From Bipolaris cookei (lineage: Eukaryota; Ascomycota; Dothideomycetes; Pleosporales; Pleosporaceae), in the NCBI GenBank assembly GCA_002286855.1, contig NRSV01000095.1, positions 333-64,332 of the forward strand: DNA of 64,000 nt, written 5' to 3'. A program made the position numbers and the translations under genes. Below are positions 23,050 through 35,363 of the stretch, piece after piece (positions within the stretch are counted from its first letter, which is position 1; the number at the start of each line of letters is the position of its first letter). Under the pieces are notes generated by a model. It saw only the letters and a list, made by a program, of their open reading frames with translations. It had not been told where the DNA came from and ran no database searches.

Positions 23050-24230
23050 TTAAAGCGAGATTCATTATTTCCAGGGCAAAGAAACAATAGGAAAATGTCT
23101 CTCATTTTTCAAATTGCTATCAAGAAACAATGGTTATGCATAACTAGTGACTGCCTTTCCAAGCACCCTTCCTTCGACGCTTCCCCGTTCCTAACCATGG
23201 TACGCACTAGTTCTCAATTCCTCTCTACCCAAGATATACGCATTCAAGTTTCTGCCTCCTTTTCTTCCCCCCTCATAAATACATACCAGAAAAATTCAAA
23301 CAAGGATTTCTTATTCTAATTACACCAAAAGGCCTCCCTATCCCAAATATAACATTTCATTATCCGCTATAAGAACACAGTGCTGGAACACATATCATAC
23401 ATAACCTCACTGTATTTGCCTTTTAGCAAAGTACCAAGTGTCGGAATCAATTAGGACTCGAACGAGTCCTACTGATAAGCGAAACTGACTGGTTGACACG
23501 AGCAGTCGCAGGGACGTCGTTGTCCCCGCTGCTTACCGAATCGTGCGTCTGCGTCCGTGCGCGCAGGCGCTGTAAGTACTGGACACGATAGCACATACAG
23601 ACAATCAATCCGCTTCCTCACCATAGTATTGCAGCTGCAAGTTGATTCACCCCGTGATCCCTTTATCGCGCCAACACCAAGAGTCTTCCTTTACTCATAC
23701 TTCTCCAACATCAACATTTCTTTCCCAGTTCTTCGTGGATTAAAATGAATAATCGGATAGAAAACTTATCACTGGTACAAACCGTGTAATTGACCTGATA
23801 ACACCGACATCATGGTTTTTAGGTAGCAGAGATGAAGCACTGCACTTATACTATAACTAGACGTAGTATTGGGTCTTGGTACAATCTGGAATGCTATCTA
23901 CAGTGATACCAAGTAATAACCCAGCTTAACGTCAATATATTTCCTATCCGAGTATCCTAACTGTACCAAGAATGTTAGTACATAAACAATTTACTTTCGT
24001 ACTAGCCCATAATAAGTCTCTAATCCTACCTAAATACAAGAATCTCATTTTTCTTTTTTTGGGGTTTGGGTTGGGTTGGTCCAGAATGTTGCAGTGACTT
24101 GGCGGCAGAAAAAAGAAAGAAGAGCAAAATTGCAGGGAAGGTTTCTTTGGCAATCCGAATCTTAAAAAAGACTTGTCTTGGCTGCGAAGTATCCGAAACG
24201 TTGGAAAAAGGCATTGTGTTGATTTTGAAA

Positions 24231-24264
24231 AACAACAACAACAACAATAACAATAATAATAATA
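24231..24264 (+). repeat. (AAC)n/(AAT)n trinucleotide microsatellite
   Basis: A run of AAC units passes into AAT units. The frame through it reads as poly-asparagine, which is a by-product, not a gene. Confidence 0.85.
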
Positions 24265-25233
24265 CTGAGTTCGCTTTGGGAATCATTTAGATATATTTTC
24301 CATACTTGTTAGTTTTTCTTCTTTGGAGAGAAAGGAAAAGAATTGATGGGTGGCACTCGGTGGACAACGATCCCCGGGACTACACAACCCCACCAACTTC
24401 CCAAGATCCATGACGCGCCAGAAAGTCGTCAACTTTAAAGCTTTATAATGCTACTATGGTATTATAATAGTCATATTCTAATATTTGGTTTTTTTGGAAG
24501 GCGAAGGTAAAAAGTGCTAATAAAAGTAAAGTACAGGCTATTTTGGAGTCGGAGATTTTGTCCACTAGATGTGTGGTTACAAGAAATAATAAAATCAAGA
24601 AGATAGTTAAACAACATTGAATTAAATACGTCAAAGAATCACCTTCATCTATTCCATTCAAACGCCAGAGCTATGATACAAAAGCAAAAAAGGTCCCGGA
24701 TTTCGTACTGATCACTGAAAAAAGAGCGTGTATGTGTGGTATGATTTTCCCTATCCATTAAAGAAAACGCCCCTGTCCGCGCCGAATCCCAGGAAAAAAC
24801 CCCCAAGTCCATCCGCATGTACATGGATATGTGTATGTGTATAACCCCTCCCAAAAACTCCGCGCATGCGTCTCATAAAGCCGTTAAAAAAGGTGTGGAA
24901 TCTCTCTGTTCTCAAGACGCCGTATAAAATAAGGGGGAAGGAACGCCTTCGCTCGAAACCCACAGGGAGTATCACAGTCTAATTCAAGTGGGAGAGGGAA
25001 CCAGAGTCTAACAAACACCAGACTTTTGGAACCAAAACCATCCAAAGGGGGCAATGTGTATATCGGACAGCGGCATGGCTGACTAATACCGTCGGTTTGT
25101 TTTCCTACCTCTTGTCTCGTCTTCCGCTGTGGTACAAGCTTGTCAAGGTGTCTCCGTCTAGGGGAGTTTGCCGGCTGAGACACTGGCCCAACTTATATCT
25201 AAGATGAGCCAAAGAATACTCATCAGAGTCGTC

Positions 25234-27337
25234 CTAGGACATCCGCCTCCTCCTGAAGGGTTCTTCGGATTCAATATCTTCTTTTTCTTCGTTGACTTGG
25301 AGCGTCAGCCACGCAGCGACTAGAGCGCAAATGCCTCCAAAGCGCAGCACCCAGGCTACACTGGTGTCACCAGCTGTGCCTCTAGGCTTCTGTAGGATTC
25401 TGAACAAGACAGCGCTGATCAACGTGGCAATAACTTGCGGTGCTGCGATTGCGACATTGTGAATTCCGAGTACGACACCAGCCGAATCCGCACCTGAACC
25501 TTCATCTTCACCCTCTGCAATAAGTTGCGCCTCACGGTCACGAGGCTTGATGATGCCGCGGCGAATGGCGTCTCGCTTTGAGATTTCGGAAGAGATGATG
25601 GCAAATGGCGCCCAGTTTGTGATACACCAAGGAATGCCAATAGCGCCGACGAGAACTGTAGCGCCCCATGTACTGCGGACAAAAAAGGTCAGGGCCATTA
25701 GCACGGCGAACAGAATATGCGATATAAACCATGAGCGACGAAGGGTAAGCGATTTGATTTGCAGAACGTCCATTGAATTGGAGAGCTTATCCATAAAAGT
25801 CTTTGGAGTTCCTTTGGCTTGGTGGTTGAGTGCAAAGTAGCTGGAGCCGTTCATGGAATGTGGGGTGGTTGGCGTCATGGGGGTCGCGGGAGTAACGGGG
25901 CGCTCAGGCTCTGGGGCTTGGAATGTTGGCGGAATGACAAAAGGCAAGACAACAGAGGATATGAACGTAGTGACAGCGAAGATCAACAAGGCTCTTGTGC
26001 CAATTCTGGTTCCGTCTTCTAGGATACCGTCGATCTGGCGATCTGGGAGGTGTGGGTCCTCCTCAAAAAATGGGTCGGCGTAGATCTCGCCAACGTAGGT
26101 GGTGATGTAGAAGAGAAAGGGAAACCACCCGATCCAAGCGAAGAACTGCACCATGCAGACTTTCTTGATCTGAGGAGGCAGTTTTCTGACTGAGCGTGCA
26201 AGGCCCTTGAAAAAAGCAATGACACCATCTTGCTGGTTGGCGGGAGCGGTATCGAACTGTGGATCACGCTCGGCGCATGCGGAGCAACTGACACCGACAG
26301 TGAGAGCCATGACAAAAGACGCAATGGCGCAAAGGACCTTGAACTGAGTGTTGCCAAGCCATGGGAGATAGTCTGGTAGGTTGATGTAGCCGGCGAGGTA
26401 GCCCAAGATGTTGCCAATACCCGCCGACCTCATCAACCATGCATTGGCAGACTCTTGCTGGTGCGTGGGCGCAACATCGACAATGTATGCTCGCACACCA
26501 GCTTGGATGACGTTGATGGCAAAATCCAGCACATATACGAAGAGGACAGCGAAAAGCATGATACTTGTCTTGACAAAGGTGGACTCTGGGTCTGCGCCAA
26601 AGATGCCCAGGAAACCGCTTATAATCTCTTTAGCCCAAGCGAGAACCATGAGAGACAAGATGGTCGCGGCGGCACCGCCGACAATGAAAGGTCTCCTCTT
26701 TCCCCATCGCAAACGGCAATTGTCGCTCTTGAGGCCGACGTAGGGCTGGACAAGTACACCCGATAGGGGACCGGCAATCCAGACGAGGGCGAGCATCGAC
26801 TTGCTCAGACCGAGCGACAGAAGATAGGGCTGTAGACAACGTTAGCCGCAAACTCGCCACAGCGGAGACGCAGTAACTGGACGCCGATCTGGACGCAGGG
26901 TCCATAGCGTGCCAGTGAAATTTTTTGAAGAAGGTGGAAAAAGCACTTACTGAGCCGTTGGAAGTTTCTACAGACCAGCCAATCTGCAAGCCGAGGCCGC
27001 CGAAGGTGAGTAGGAAGAGGAACCAGCTCGACTTTGTCTCTTCAACCTGGGATTCACCCAACCAGCTATCGTCTTCACTGTTGGGCGACATGGCCTCCTT
27101 AAGGAGCGGGTCGACTTCGGAAGACATGCGGGGCGGATGGTCTGCGTGGTGGATGAATTCAATCTCAGCGTCTCCGTCAGTGTCGGGGCGGCCGCCCAGG
27201 GGAGAGTCGCGGGCAAAAGAGACGAGTTTGGGTCGTGGTTTGGGACGAGGGGAGGAAGTTCCGAGTCTAGATAGAGGCGGGGAAAAGAGTTCTGGGGCAG
27301 AGTCATCTCGGCCACGGGACGGAGGCATCGAGGACAT
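25234..27337 (-). CDS. Sucrose / alpha-glucoside:H+ symporter, GPH (SUT) family
   Basis: Exons 27337-26951 and 26829-25234 join in phase 0 to 660 residues. An N-terminal cytosolic tail rich in Ser/Pro (about 105 residues) precedes a 12-helix transporter. GLQIGWSVETSNGS followed by PYLLSLGLSKSMLALVWIAG spans the junction, and LRWGKRRPFIVGGA is the conserved loop after helix 2 (R-x-G-R/K-R-R-P-F). A long central loop (EPERPVTPATPMTPTTPHS) separates the two six-helix halves, and helices continue to the end (VAWVLRFGGICALVAAWLTL). Family members carry sucrose or maltose with protons, at the plasma membrane or vacuole. The acidic, poly-Arg C-terminus (EEPFRRRRMS) may be a sorting signal. The substrate is inferred only. 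Confidence 0.9.
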
Positions 27338-28354
27338 GATGTGGCAGCGGGCGTGGGGACAACACGCGATCGGGTTGCTGTGCAGGCGACGACGTGGTCA
27401 GGCCTGGAGATAGATTGCTGTAGTTGTCAGGGTCGGTGAGACTGTGATTGGCAGGCGTGCGGCCAGGGTCAGTTGGCAGCGGGCGGCGGGCGGCGGGCAG
27501 CAGGCCAGAGGGAGGGTGGAGTGATGTGGTGAGAGACAGGGCTGTTGCAGGCAAAAGTCACGGCGGGGGGGCCAAGATATGCAGCACAGTGAAAGAGAAG
27601 CTAGCGGTTCCGCTGGGGCGCACAACGGGCGGCGGCGTGCTCAGCAAGAATAAAGGGCAGCGCAAATGACGAGCCGCACTGCAGCTGGAGGCGGCGGTGG
27701 CGGGGAGGCGAAGGAGGGTGAGTCGAATCAGCAGGGGAACGTCACCAGGCGCCGAGGAGAGCGGTGTAGGTCATGTGCGCGCGTGTGTATGCGCGTGCAA
27801 GCGTGAGTGTGTGTGGTGGTTGGGTGTCTTTTGCGCTCAGCAGAGCGATTCAAAGTCGATGTCATGCAGGCAGTGTGCGTGCGGGAGCATGTAGGATGAC
27901 GTTGGGCCATGAACGAGCGGTTCCTCAGACCCTGGCCGGCGCCGCTAGTCCCGATGCAGCGCTAGTGCGGGTGGACCGTGTGCCGGGACATGGGACGACG
28001 AACAGACACCTGGGCATCTTTGCTGGGGGCGCAGAGGGTGAGGCAGCAACTCCCAGAGAACACATACATACGCACTGCATACAGTCCACATACATCCTAC
28101 ATACATACACACAGACACGTCAGAGTGAATTGATCACGCCCGCGCTCACACCCTCGCTGCCCTGCCCTGCCACTCTCACTGCCACTGCCCACTCGTGCCA
28201 TCCGCCCTCTGTCATCTGGCGCGCCCGTGGCCCTCCATCCAAGACCTGCGCCCAACACCACCCACCTGTGCCGTCCATCATACGCGCCCTGCCCCCTCGA
28301 ATCCCTCGCGAAGCGACGCGATCTGGCCCATGAAAGCGCCGCCTTGAGCCCAGC
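27338..28354. promoter_or_regulatory. Divergent promoter region (transporter / NHX exchanger), with short repeats
   Basis: About 1 kb lies between the two divergent start codons. It is rich in G/C and in GT/CA-type simple sequence (GTGTG-rich around 27772-27815, ACATACA-rich around 28070-28110). Overlapping frames on both strands (27773-28333, 28097-28633) are low-complexity shadows. Confidence 0.45.
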
Positions 28355-30781
28355 ATGGCTTCCATAATGGGCTGGTGGGCCGTTGGCCAGCTCCTCAGTA
28401 TGCGCCCTCAAAGCCCATGCCATGAGACACCATGTCACCCAGATCACCACTGACCTTTTTTGATACAGAGCGAGACACGACCGACGCAGACCCGGATGGT
28501 CAGTTACCCATGCCCTCCTCCAACCCCCCGCGCCCCAAGCCTGTCTAATGCCCGCACCAGACGAACCCGAGGCCGGCCAAAAGGAAATCTTCACATCGTG
28601 GGCCTTGTCCATCCTCATTGTCCTGCTCATCATCGCCCTCTTTACCAGCTACATCCTGCACACGCGCAAAATACAGGCCGTCCATGAAACGGTCTTGTCC
28701 ATCTTTGCTGGTACGTTGCCCCACGCCCGCCTCCCTGGCCTCTACTGCTCTTGCGCAATCGTCGTGACAAGCCCCAAGTAGTGCGCGTACTGGGCTACAA
28801 GCCATCGCCCTGCAAGCTTGGGGCAGAAGCTCGATCAGCGATTGATTAGTGGGGTAAATCTGCACATGTCCTGTCCACTGCAATCCCGCCTTGGCTCACA
28901 TCGTAACCGGAGCGCGCTATCACACGCCCCGCTAACCACTTTTAGGAATGGTCGTTGGTCTCATCCTCCGCCTGACAGCAGTTGCATCCGTGCGGGATGC
29001 CGTCAGTTTTGACTATCAAATGTTTTTCAACCTGCTGCTGCCTCCCATCATCCTATCGGCCGGCTACGAACTGCACCAAGTGGGTTCTCTCACACCCCTG
29101 CACCTTGCCATGTTCTAACAAGCCCTAGGGCAACTTCTTCCGTCATATCGGCACTATCCTTACCTTTGCCTTTGCAGGAACCTTCATTTCTGCTCTAGTC
29201 CTTGGTCTTATTCTGTTCCTCTGGACTAGGATCCCTCTCGATGGCTTCAAGATCAACTTTGTCGAGGCCATGTCCGTGGGCGCCACTCTTTCGGCCACGG
29301 ATCCCGTGACTATTCTTGCCATATTTGATACGTACAAAGTAGAGCCCAAGCTGTACACGCTCATTTTTGGCGAGTCCATCTTGAATGATGCTGTTGCTAT
29401 CGTCTTGTTTGAAACTGCACAAAAGTACAAAGATGGCGCAGAGTCGCTGGGTATCCTTAGCCTGTTCGAGGCCTTTGGCATCTTCTTTGGCGTCTTCTTT
29501 GGCAGTTTGTTTATTGGTGTTACGGTCGGCATTGCCGTCTCTCTGATGCTCAAGTTCACCTATGTCAGGCGCTTCCCCAAGACAGAGAGTTGTCTGATCA
29601 TTCTCACTGCATACCTGACATACTTCATGTCCAACGCCATCCACATGTCGGGTAAGTGCTGCAGGCTTGTGAATATGTATTGCTGCTGACCAAGTACAGG
29701 TATTGTCTCGCTGTTGTTCTGCGGCATATGCATGAAACACTATGCTTACCACAACATGTCGAGGCGAACACAACTCACTACCAAGTTTGTCTTCCAAGTC
29801 ACGTCGCAGATTTCAGAGAACTTCATCTTCATCTACCTAGGACTATCGCTCTTTACAGATGATAAGCTTGACTACAAGCCCCTGTTTATCCTTATCACCG
29901 TCGCTGGTATCTGCGCAGCTCGGTGGTGCGCCGTGTTTCCGCTTTCTAGGATCATCAACTCCGTAACCCGGTACCGCCAGCGCAGGCGTGGAGAAGAGCT
30001 TGTAGAAGAGATTCCTTGGCCTCACCAGGCTATGATCTATTGGGCAGGTCTGCGTGGTGCCGTCGGTGTTGCGCTCGCTGCAGGCCTGACAGGTAACAAC
30101 GGCGATACCCTACGAGCAACTGTCCTTGTCGTCGTCGTCTTGACCGTCATCATCTTTGGCGGCACCACCGCGCGCATGTTGGAGATCCTTGGCATCCGCA
30201 CCGGCATCGTCGAGGAAATCGACAGTGACGACGAATTCGACATCGAGGTCGTAAACGGCGGCACATACAGCCGCAAGCAAGGTCAAGGCTACGGCCACAC
30301 CCCGCGCCCCAGCCAAGGCGCCTTTACCCTCAACAACGTCAACAACCAAGAAAGTTCCTACTCTAGCGGCTCTCGCAGCCGCAGCAGTCCCCGCACCCGT
30401 CCAAACGGCGCCACACACCGCAACTCCAGCCACGTCCGCGCCCGTGACGGCGCAGACCAGGGTCTCCTCAGCCCTGCAGACAGCGCCTCAAACGACGAAG
30501 ACGACATTGATCTCGACCTACCCCCGAGCGCCCGCCGTTCCCCCAATCGCTCCTCATCCCCATTTGCAGGCGCTTCTCAGACCGTATCACCGTACCCGAC
30601 TTCTGGTCATAAACCACCAGAAGGACCGGGTAGAGTTGCTACTGCTACTGGTGCGGTAAAGCAGCTTATTAGTGAAATCAGTCATGATCCTGCAAATGCG
30701 TTTAAGCAGATTGATGATGGCTTCTTGAAGCCGCATTTGTTGCTTGATCCAAAGGGTCCCGGTGGGCCGAGTAACGTTTGA
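28355..30781 (+). CDS. NHX1: Endosomal/vacuolar Na+(K+)/H+ exchanger, Nhx1 type
   Basis: Six exons, 28355-28397, 28469-28498 (30 nt), 28561-28710, 28946-29079, 29129-29651 and 29700-30781, give 653 residues with consistent phases. CPA1 features: FFNLLLPPIILSAGYELHQ (the amiloride-site region), SATDPVTILAIFDTYKVEPK, FGESILNDAVAIVLFE with the transport Asp, and WAGLRGAVGVALA. About 12 helices are followed by a long hydrophilic tail rich in Ser, Arg and Asp. It exchanges luminal protons for cytosolic Na+ or K+ in late endosomes and vacuoles. The true start lies two small exons upstream of the first long frame: exons 1-2 encode MASIMGWWAVGQLLKRDTT and then DADPDDEPEAGQ, which runs into the first helix. 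Confidence 0.92.
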
Positions 30782-31261
30782 ATTTTCATTATTTCTTTAA
30801 AGTCTTTCTCGATCAGGAAAAGGACATGCACTATGTGCTTTGTCTAGGGCATTCGTGGCGTCTTGTCTTTTTTGGAATCGGAAATGGAAGTGGAATAGTA
30901 TTCATCCTCGTGTCTCAATGAACCAAATGAGATGAATGATTTGTGCTGTATTCTAGTTTTGTACAACATTGCTCGGAATTCGTTATTGTCTTGCCGTATG
31001 TCTGTGTGTACATCGTTAAACTCTGGCCTAACTTGGAAGAGAGAGAAAAAAAATGAACAAGCAAAAGTGATGATCAATATATATATATATATTCGATATT
31101 TCTCCATGTATGTACACTTCTCATGCAAGCCATACTCATACCCATCATCCTCGTTCATCCAACGCCCCCCAACCCCCCCCAAAAAAAAACGCCCATAAAT
31201 GCCGCTAAAAAACATCGATCAATCCATACAATCAAAGACTCTACCTTTCAGACCTCAAACC
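30782..31261. other. Intergenic 3' region with an AT dinucleotide run
   Basis: This lies between the convergent ends of NHX1 and TRS33. It contains an (AT)n run at about 31077-31092 and C/A homopolymers at about 31165-31190. No gene is visible. Confidence 0.45.
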
Positions 31262-32144
31262 TCAACTCTTCGCCCCCACCGTCCGAATCTGAAACGTAGC
31301 CCCTGGTAACGCCACACTCTCCGCCGTAACACTGGCCTGAATCCCCAGCGCAGCCAAACACCCCCTAATCAGACCTGCCGGAAAATAAAGAAACGGCTGG
31401 ACCCTCGCCTGGGAATTCGCCTCACGCCCCAACGCCGGATCCCCCGTTTGCGCCACGAGCGCAGCCTGCATTGCTGCATCGTATTTCTTGGTGTCAAACG
31501 ACATGCGGCCGAGGGGTTTGAAGGTGTTATCGGTAAGCACGTAGATGCCGCGGTGGTTTGTTTTGAGATTGTCGATTTGCTTGCGGAAGAGGAGGGTCCA
31601 GAGATCTTTGCAGAGGAATTTGATGCAATCAAGCGGTGTGGTGGGGCGTGGGGCGTCGCGGGAGAAACTGGTATTGCGTCAGTGATTCAATCAATTATGC
31701 AGTCTGGAGTAAAATAATAAAGAGGGTGGATAGATGGGGGAGAGGAGAGGGAGGGGAAATTCACCGTTCCACAACCCCAAGACCAACTCTGTACCCCAGT
31801 GCTTCCAATCTATGAAACACCGCTTCTCTGCTCTCCTCCTCATCCACAGTCCCCGCGACGCCGACATGGCCTCCGCCCTCTGTTCGCGCGGCTACCGTGC
31901 TCGTGGCGTCGTTGCCCGGAGAGCCACCCAGTTGTTTGGGTCGCGCGCTAGGAGACGATGCGGTGGCGGCGGTGCCGTGGATCCATTCTTCTTCTCGTGC
32001 GGCGAGGTCGGCGGTTATGCGGTAGGCCATGGGGACCAGTTCGATGAGGAGGAGGTCCAGGCATGATGTGTTTACGAGCGAGAAGGTGGGGTCGACGTAG
32101 GGAGGTGAGGTCTCGCTGGCGACGGATGGGTTGGCTTGCGCCAT
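31262..32144 (-). CDS. TRS33: TRAPP complex subunit Trs33 (TRAPPC6 type, Bet3 superfamily)
   Basis: Exons 32144-31765 and 31667-31262 give 261 residues, the intron splitting an Arg codon. The start MAQANPSVASETSPPYVDP leads to a hydrophobic helix LVNTSCLDLLLIELVPMAYR. Then comes an insertion rich in Ser, Gly and Thr, then RLEALGYRVGLGVVER. Exon 2 continues with FSRDAP and LDCIKFLCKDLWTLLFRKQIDNLKTNHRG, then YVLTDNTFKPLGRMSFD. The core LCKDLWTLLFRKQID-LKTNHRG-YVL matches Trs33. The subunit belongs to the TRAPP core that acts on Ypt1 in ER-Golgi traffic. The glycine-rich insertion (residues about 55-105) makes it longer than yeast Trs33-like cores. Confidence 0.9.
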
Positions 32145-32586
32145 GTTTGAGAGGTGTTCTTTCTGTGTATATGGGATTGTTTGCCTGCTAGGCGGGTGTG
32201 TAGTGCGTCGACTCGAGTGTACTGTGCCGAGGGGTGCGCGCGTTGTTGGATAATGCTATAGTAGAAGCTCTGAGGATAGAATTGAGATGCTGCTGGGCAT
32301 CGGACCGTTTTACGTCGAATTGTTCGTTTTGGTGGATCGGTGCTGGGGGATTATTAGGCTGGAGGCAGGGAATCACAGTTACAAAGCGCAATGGGGTACG
32401 TCGGCGTTGGAGCTCCATGTGGGCTATTCAGGAATACCGTCGATCACTCGGCAAGGGTCCTACTAGTACCTAGTGTCATGGCTCGGCATGCCTTGCCAAT
32501 ATCCCAACACCACTTGCATCTATCCATGTCAGGCGAGAATCCAAATCTGGAGCATAAACTATAAGAATTTCTGGCCTCTGTCCTAA
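32145..32586. other. Upstream region of TRS33
   Basis: This is the promoter side of TRS33 and the 3' side of the decayed gene to its right. Short frames on both strands lack motifs. Confidence 0.4.
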
Positions 32587-33494
32587 TTATATGCCTCCAG
32601 CCTTCACTGCATCTTGCAATCTATCAAGGCTCCACAAAAGATGACGTAATGGATGCCTGCGAGCCTTCTTTATCATGGAGTGCAACACCGCTTCTGCTTC
32701 TACGTAATCCTCACAAACCTTACTTCCTTCCCAGTCTGCTTGCCACTCTGCATCATCAAGTTCCTTTGCATCTTCGTGATCATAACATCTCGAATAATAA
32801 TTCCAGTAATCCGTCAGCGTACCGTATTCGCTCTTCATCGAGACATCCAGTTCCCCTCCACTTTAGTGTATAAGCGATACTTTTGCCTCTTATGCTCTGT
32901 TTCGCATAGCAGATTTAACAAGGAAATGATTGTTCTTTCTGGTTTGGTGACGTCTGCTTATATCTTGGCAGCAATCTCTGGTATGCATATGCGCTTGTTG
33001 AACACATGGTTTATATAGTTGCGGCTCCGTTCAATAAAGCATCCGAGTTTGTTTGCGTGTTCAGTCGATGCCACGGGATCTGATGGCAGCAGAGTGAAAC
33101 GGCTCCGATACCGGCCTTGCTCTACCGGCAGATCTGTAGCTGAACAAGACTCTTGCATAATCATTATGAAGAGCTTTCCCACGTCCAAAATTTCTGTGTC
33201 GCAGACTATCTCACAAAAGGTTTTTATCATGGAGAAGTCGACAATGACTTGCAGGCCTTCGCACTCTGCCACAAGCTAGTTGACATATGGATAAACTTCT
33301 CGGTAAATCAATCGACAGGTCCTCAAGATCTCGACGGGTACAAATTTTACGACTAGCCGAATGGTGGACGCATGACCCTCGGATCCTTGGGAGCGTCCAG
33401 GAAAGACAAACGCATTGTGAATGTTCTCGGGCTTATTGATATAAGCAATAGCTGTGTTTGGTGAATGCGGGAGGAGAAAGGCAGTTAAGTGCAC
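32587..33494 (-). pseudogene. Decayed hypothetical gene with an 'LRTCRLIYREVYP' segment
   Basis: On the minus strand one frame runs from 33494 (MHLTAFLLPHSPNTAIAYIN) through PVEILRTCRLIYREVYPYVN, meets TAG at 33276-33278, continues in the same frame as LVAECEGLQVIVDFSMIKTF to a TAA at 32958, then goes on to about 32870. The sense then passes by frameshift to 32838-32587 (MKSEYGTLTDYWNYYSRC, ending AVKAGGI). The LRTCR.IYREV.P motif is common in fungal hypothetical proteins, often next to F-box or similar folds, and the acidic WQADWEG region looks protein-like. Continuity across two stops and a shift suggests a pseudogene. I could not find introns removing the stops. The family is unknown to me. 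Confidence 0.45.
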
Positions 33495-34093
33495 GACTAT
33501 ATATGTGAGTCAGCGCAAAGTGTCAATATCCCAAACCATAATTAGCCCTGATGTCGCCCGGTCAGTCGTTATTTTATGCAAGCTCGCATAGGTGATTGCT
33601 TCTCCTATTATACCACAGAACAAAGCTCATTCGAAATTCCAAAAATCATTTTAAATATCATTCCTTTTAGGCTTTCATTTTTCGCCTGTGATACTGGTTT
33701 TCTGTGGACATCCATTCACGACTCTGGAACAGGTAATTGACCGACCATAGATATACTGGTTGGATACGAAAACAATGCAACAAGGATTACGAGTCCACAT
33801 AGCATGTCGAACAACGAGAGTTCTTTTTTGGACGTGATTTGCGGAACATAGCCTATTTGGATCAGAACATGTTCATCAAAAAAGCACTAATGCGTCTTGG
33901 AATCATGCAAGGGTGTCTTTGTGGTATTCATAAATTTATTCATTCTTCTGCTCACAGTGGCATATGATCATAGGCATTCCAATACATGTCTTCATCTGGG
34001 TTCGTCTCGTATCATCCATCATGGAGGTCTATAGTTCCTCTGCACGATTCCATCAGCTTCATACTCAATCAATACTGCAATATGGTCTACTCA
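33495..34093. other. AT-rich gene-free stretch
   Basis: This lies between the decayed gene and the 3' end of the malate dehydrogenase gene. I see no feature in it. Confidence 0.45.
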
Positions 34094-35363
34094 CTAAGAA
34101 GGAGGGCTCTGGACAAACTGGACACCCTTGCTGATGTTGCCACCTAGGCCGTCGTAGCAGGCCTTGAGGAGAGTCTTCTCGTGGTCGTTTGCGCTGCTGA
34201 CGACATCGATGGCCTTCTCGGCACCACTGGGCTATTAGAAAAAATTAGTAAAGTCACAGGGCATTAAGAGAAGTCAAGCCCGTCTTGAGTTACTTACACC
34301 AAGCTCGATTGGTACAGAGAAGAACTCTGTTCCAGTAGCCTTCGCAATCGCATCACCACCCTCGACACCAGGGAGGTAGACGTAGCTGGGCTCGACAATG
34401 CCCTTCTCGCCCTTGGCGGCCTTGATGACCTTTTCGGCGAATCTGGATGTGGTCAGACTGTGCCATCTCAAAGTAGAGCCATACGAAACTTACCGGTATC
34501 CGGCGTAGGCCATGGAAAGAGTGGCTGAACCAGCACCATCCTTTGCCTGGACGACCTCATCACCACCAAATTGAACACGCTTCACAAGAGCTTCCAACTT
34601 ATCTGCTGGGATGTTCACGCTTGGCTTAGCCTGGCTGAAGAGCGGGACAATGGTCTCGCCAGAGTGGCCACCAATGACGGGAATGTTGAGGTTTCCGGGG
34701 TTCTTCTCGCCAACAATTTCGGCAACGAATGTCTCGGCACGGACGACGTCTAGGGTGGTGACACCGAAGAGCTTCTTGGGGTCAAAGACACCAGCCTTCT
34801 TGAGGACCTCGGCAGCGATGGGGACTGTCGAGTTGACGGGGTTGGAAATGATGAGGACGAAAGCTTTGGGGCAGAATTGGGCAATGCCCTCGATGAGACC
34901 CTTGACGATGCCGGCGTTTATCTTGAACAGATCATCGCGCGTCATACCAGGCTTGCCTAAGTCTTTGTCAGTATTTGCTCGCCGAGCCACAGAGTATATC
35001 CAACTTACGAGGAATACCAGCGGGGATGACAACGATGTCAGCACCAGTAAGGGCGCCCTTCAGACCATCGTCCTTGGGCAGGTATCCTTTTACAATCTAA
35101 ACAACTTTAGTGTATTAACGTGAATGCGGGGCGAGCACCTCATACCGCAGGGGTCGAGATGTGAGACAGGTCAGCAGCAACACCTGGAGTGTTTACAACA
35201 TCGTAGAGGGCGAGCTCGGTGACGTGCTGGTTGTTCTTGAGGAGCAGAGAGAGAGGCTATTTCAGATTGGTTAGCAGGTGCTGCAATGGTAGTCTATGAG
35301 CCTTTTGGGTGCTCGTACCTGTCCGATGCCCCCGGAGGCTCCAGCTACTACGGCCTTGACCAT
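34094..35363 (-). CDS. Malate dehydrogenase, cytosolic-type
   Basis: Six exons, 35363-35319, 35256-35146, 35096-35009, 34956-34494, 34442-34298 and 34231-34094, sum to 329 residues. It starts directly with MVKAVVAGASGGIGQ, the NAD-binding glycine loop, so there is no mitochondrial presequence. No C-terminal peroxisomal SKL-type signal is present (it ends QFVQSPPS). Catalytic landmarks are IPRKPGMTRDDLFKINAGIV (mobile loop Arg and nearby residues), IISNPVNSTVPI, and the active-site His in IPVIGGHSGETIVPL. The enzyme interconverts malate and oxaloacetate with NAD(H), serving the malate shuttle and gluconeogenesis. Exons are short at the 5' end, a usual arrangement for this family in fungi. Confidence 0.94.

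Larger units (their letters stand above)
22940..25233. other. Gene-free region between GH6 and the sugar transporter
   Basis: The 3' ends of two convergent genes are separated by 2.3 kb of AT-rich DNA. I found no coding region. It contains a 16-bp G run and an AAC/AAT microsatellite, listed separately. Confidence 0.4.

Noticed and set aside
24066..24290. Frame with a poly-Asn tail
   Set aside because: The Asn run is a translated AAC/AAT microsatellite.
27773..28633. Frames on both strands in the transporter/NHX divergent region
   Set aside because: They overlap each other in simple, Pro/Arg- or Cys-rich sequence and conflict with the spliced NHX1 5' exons.
21562..31261. A secondary-metabolite or nutrient gene cluster
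   Set aside because: No backbone synthase, cluster regulator or coordinated orientation; the neighbours are housekeeping genes.
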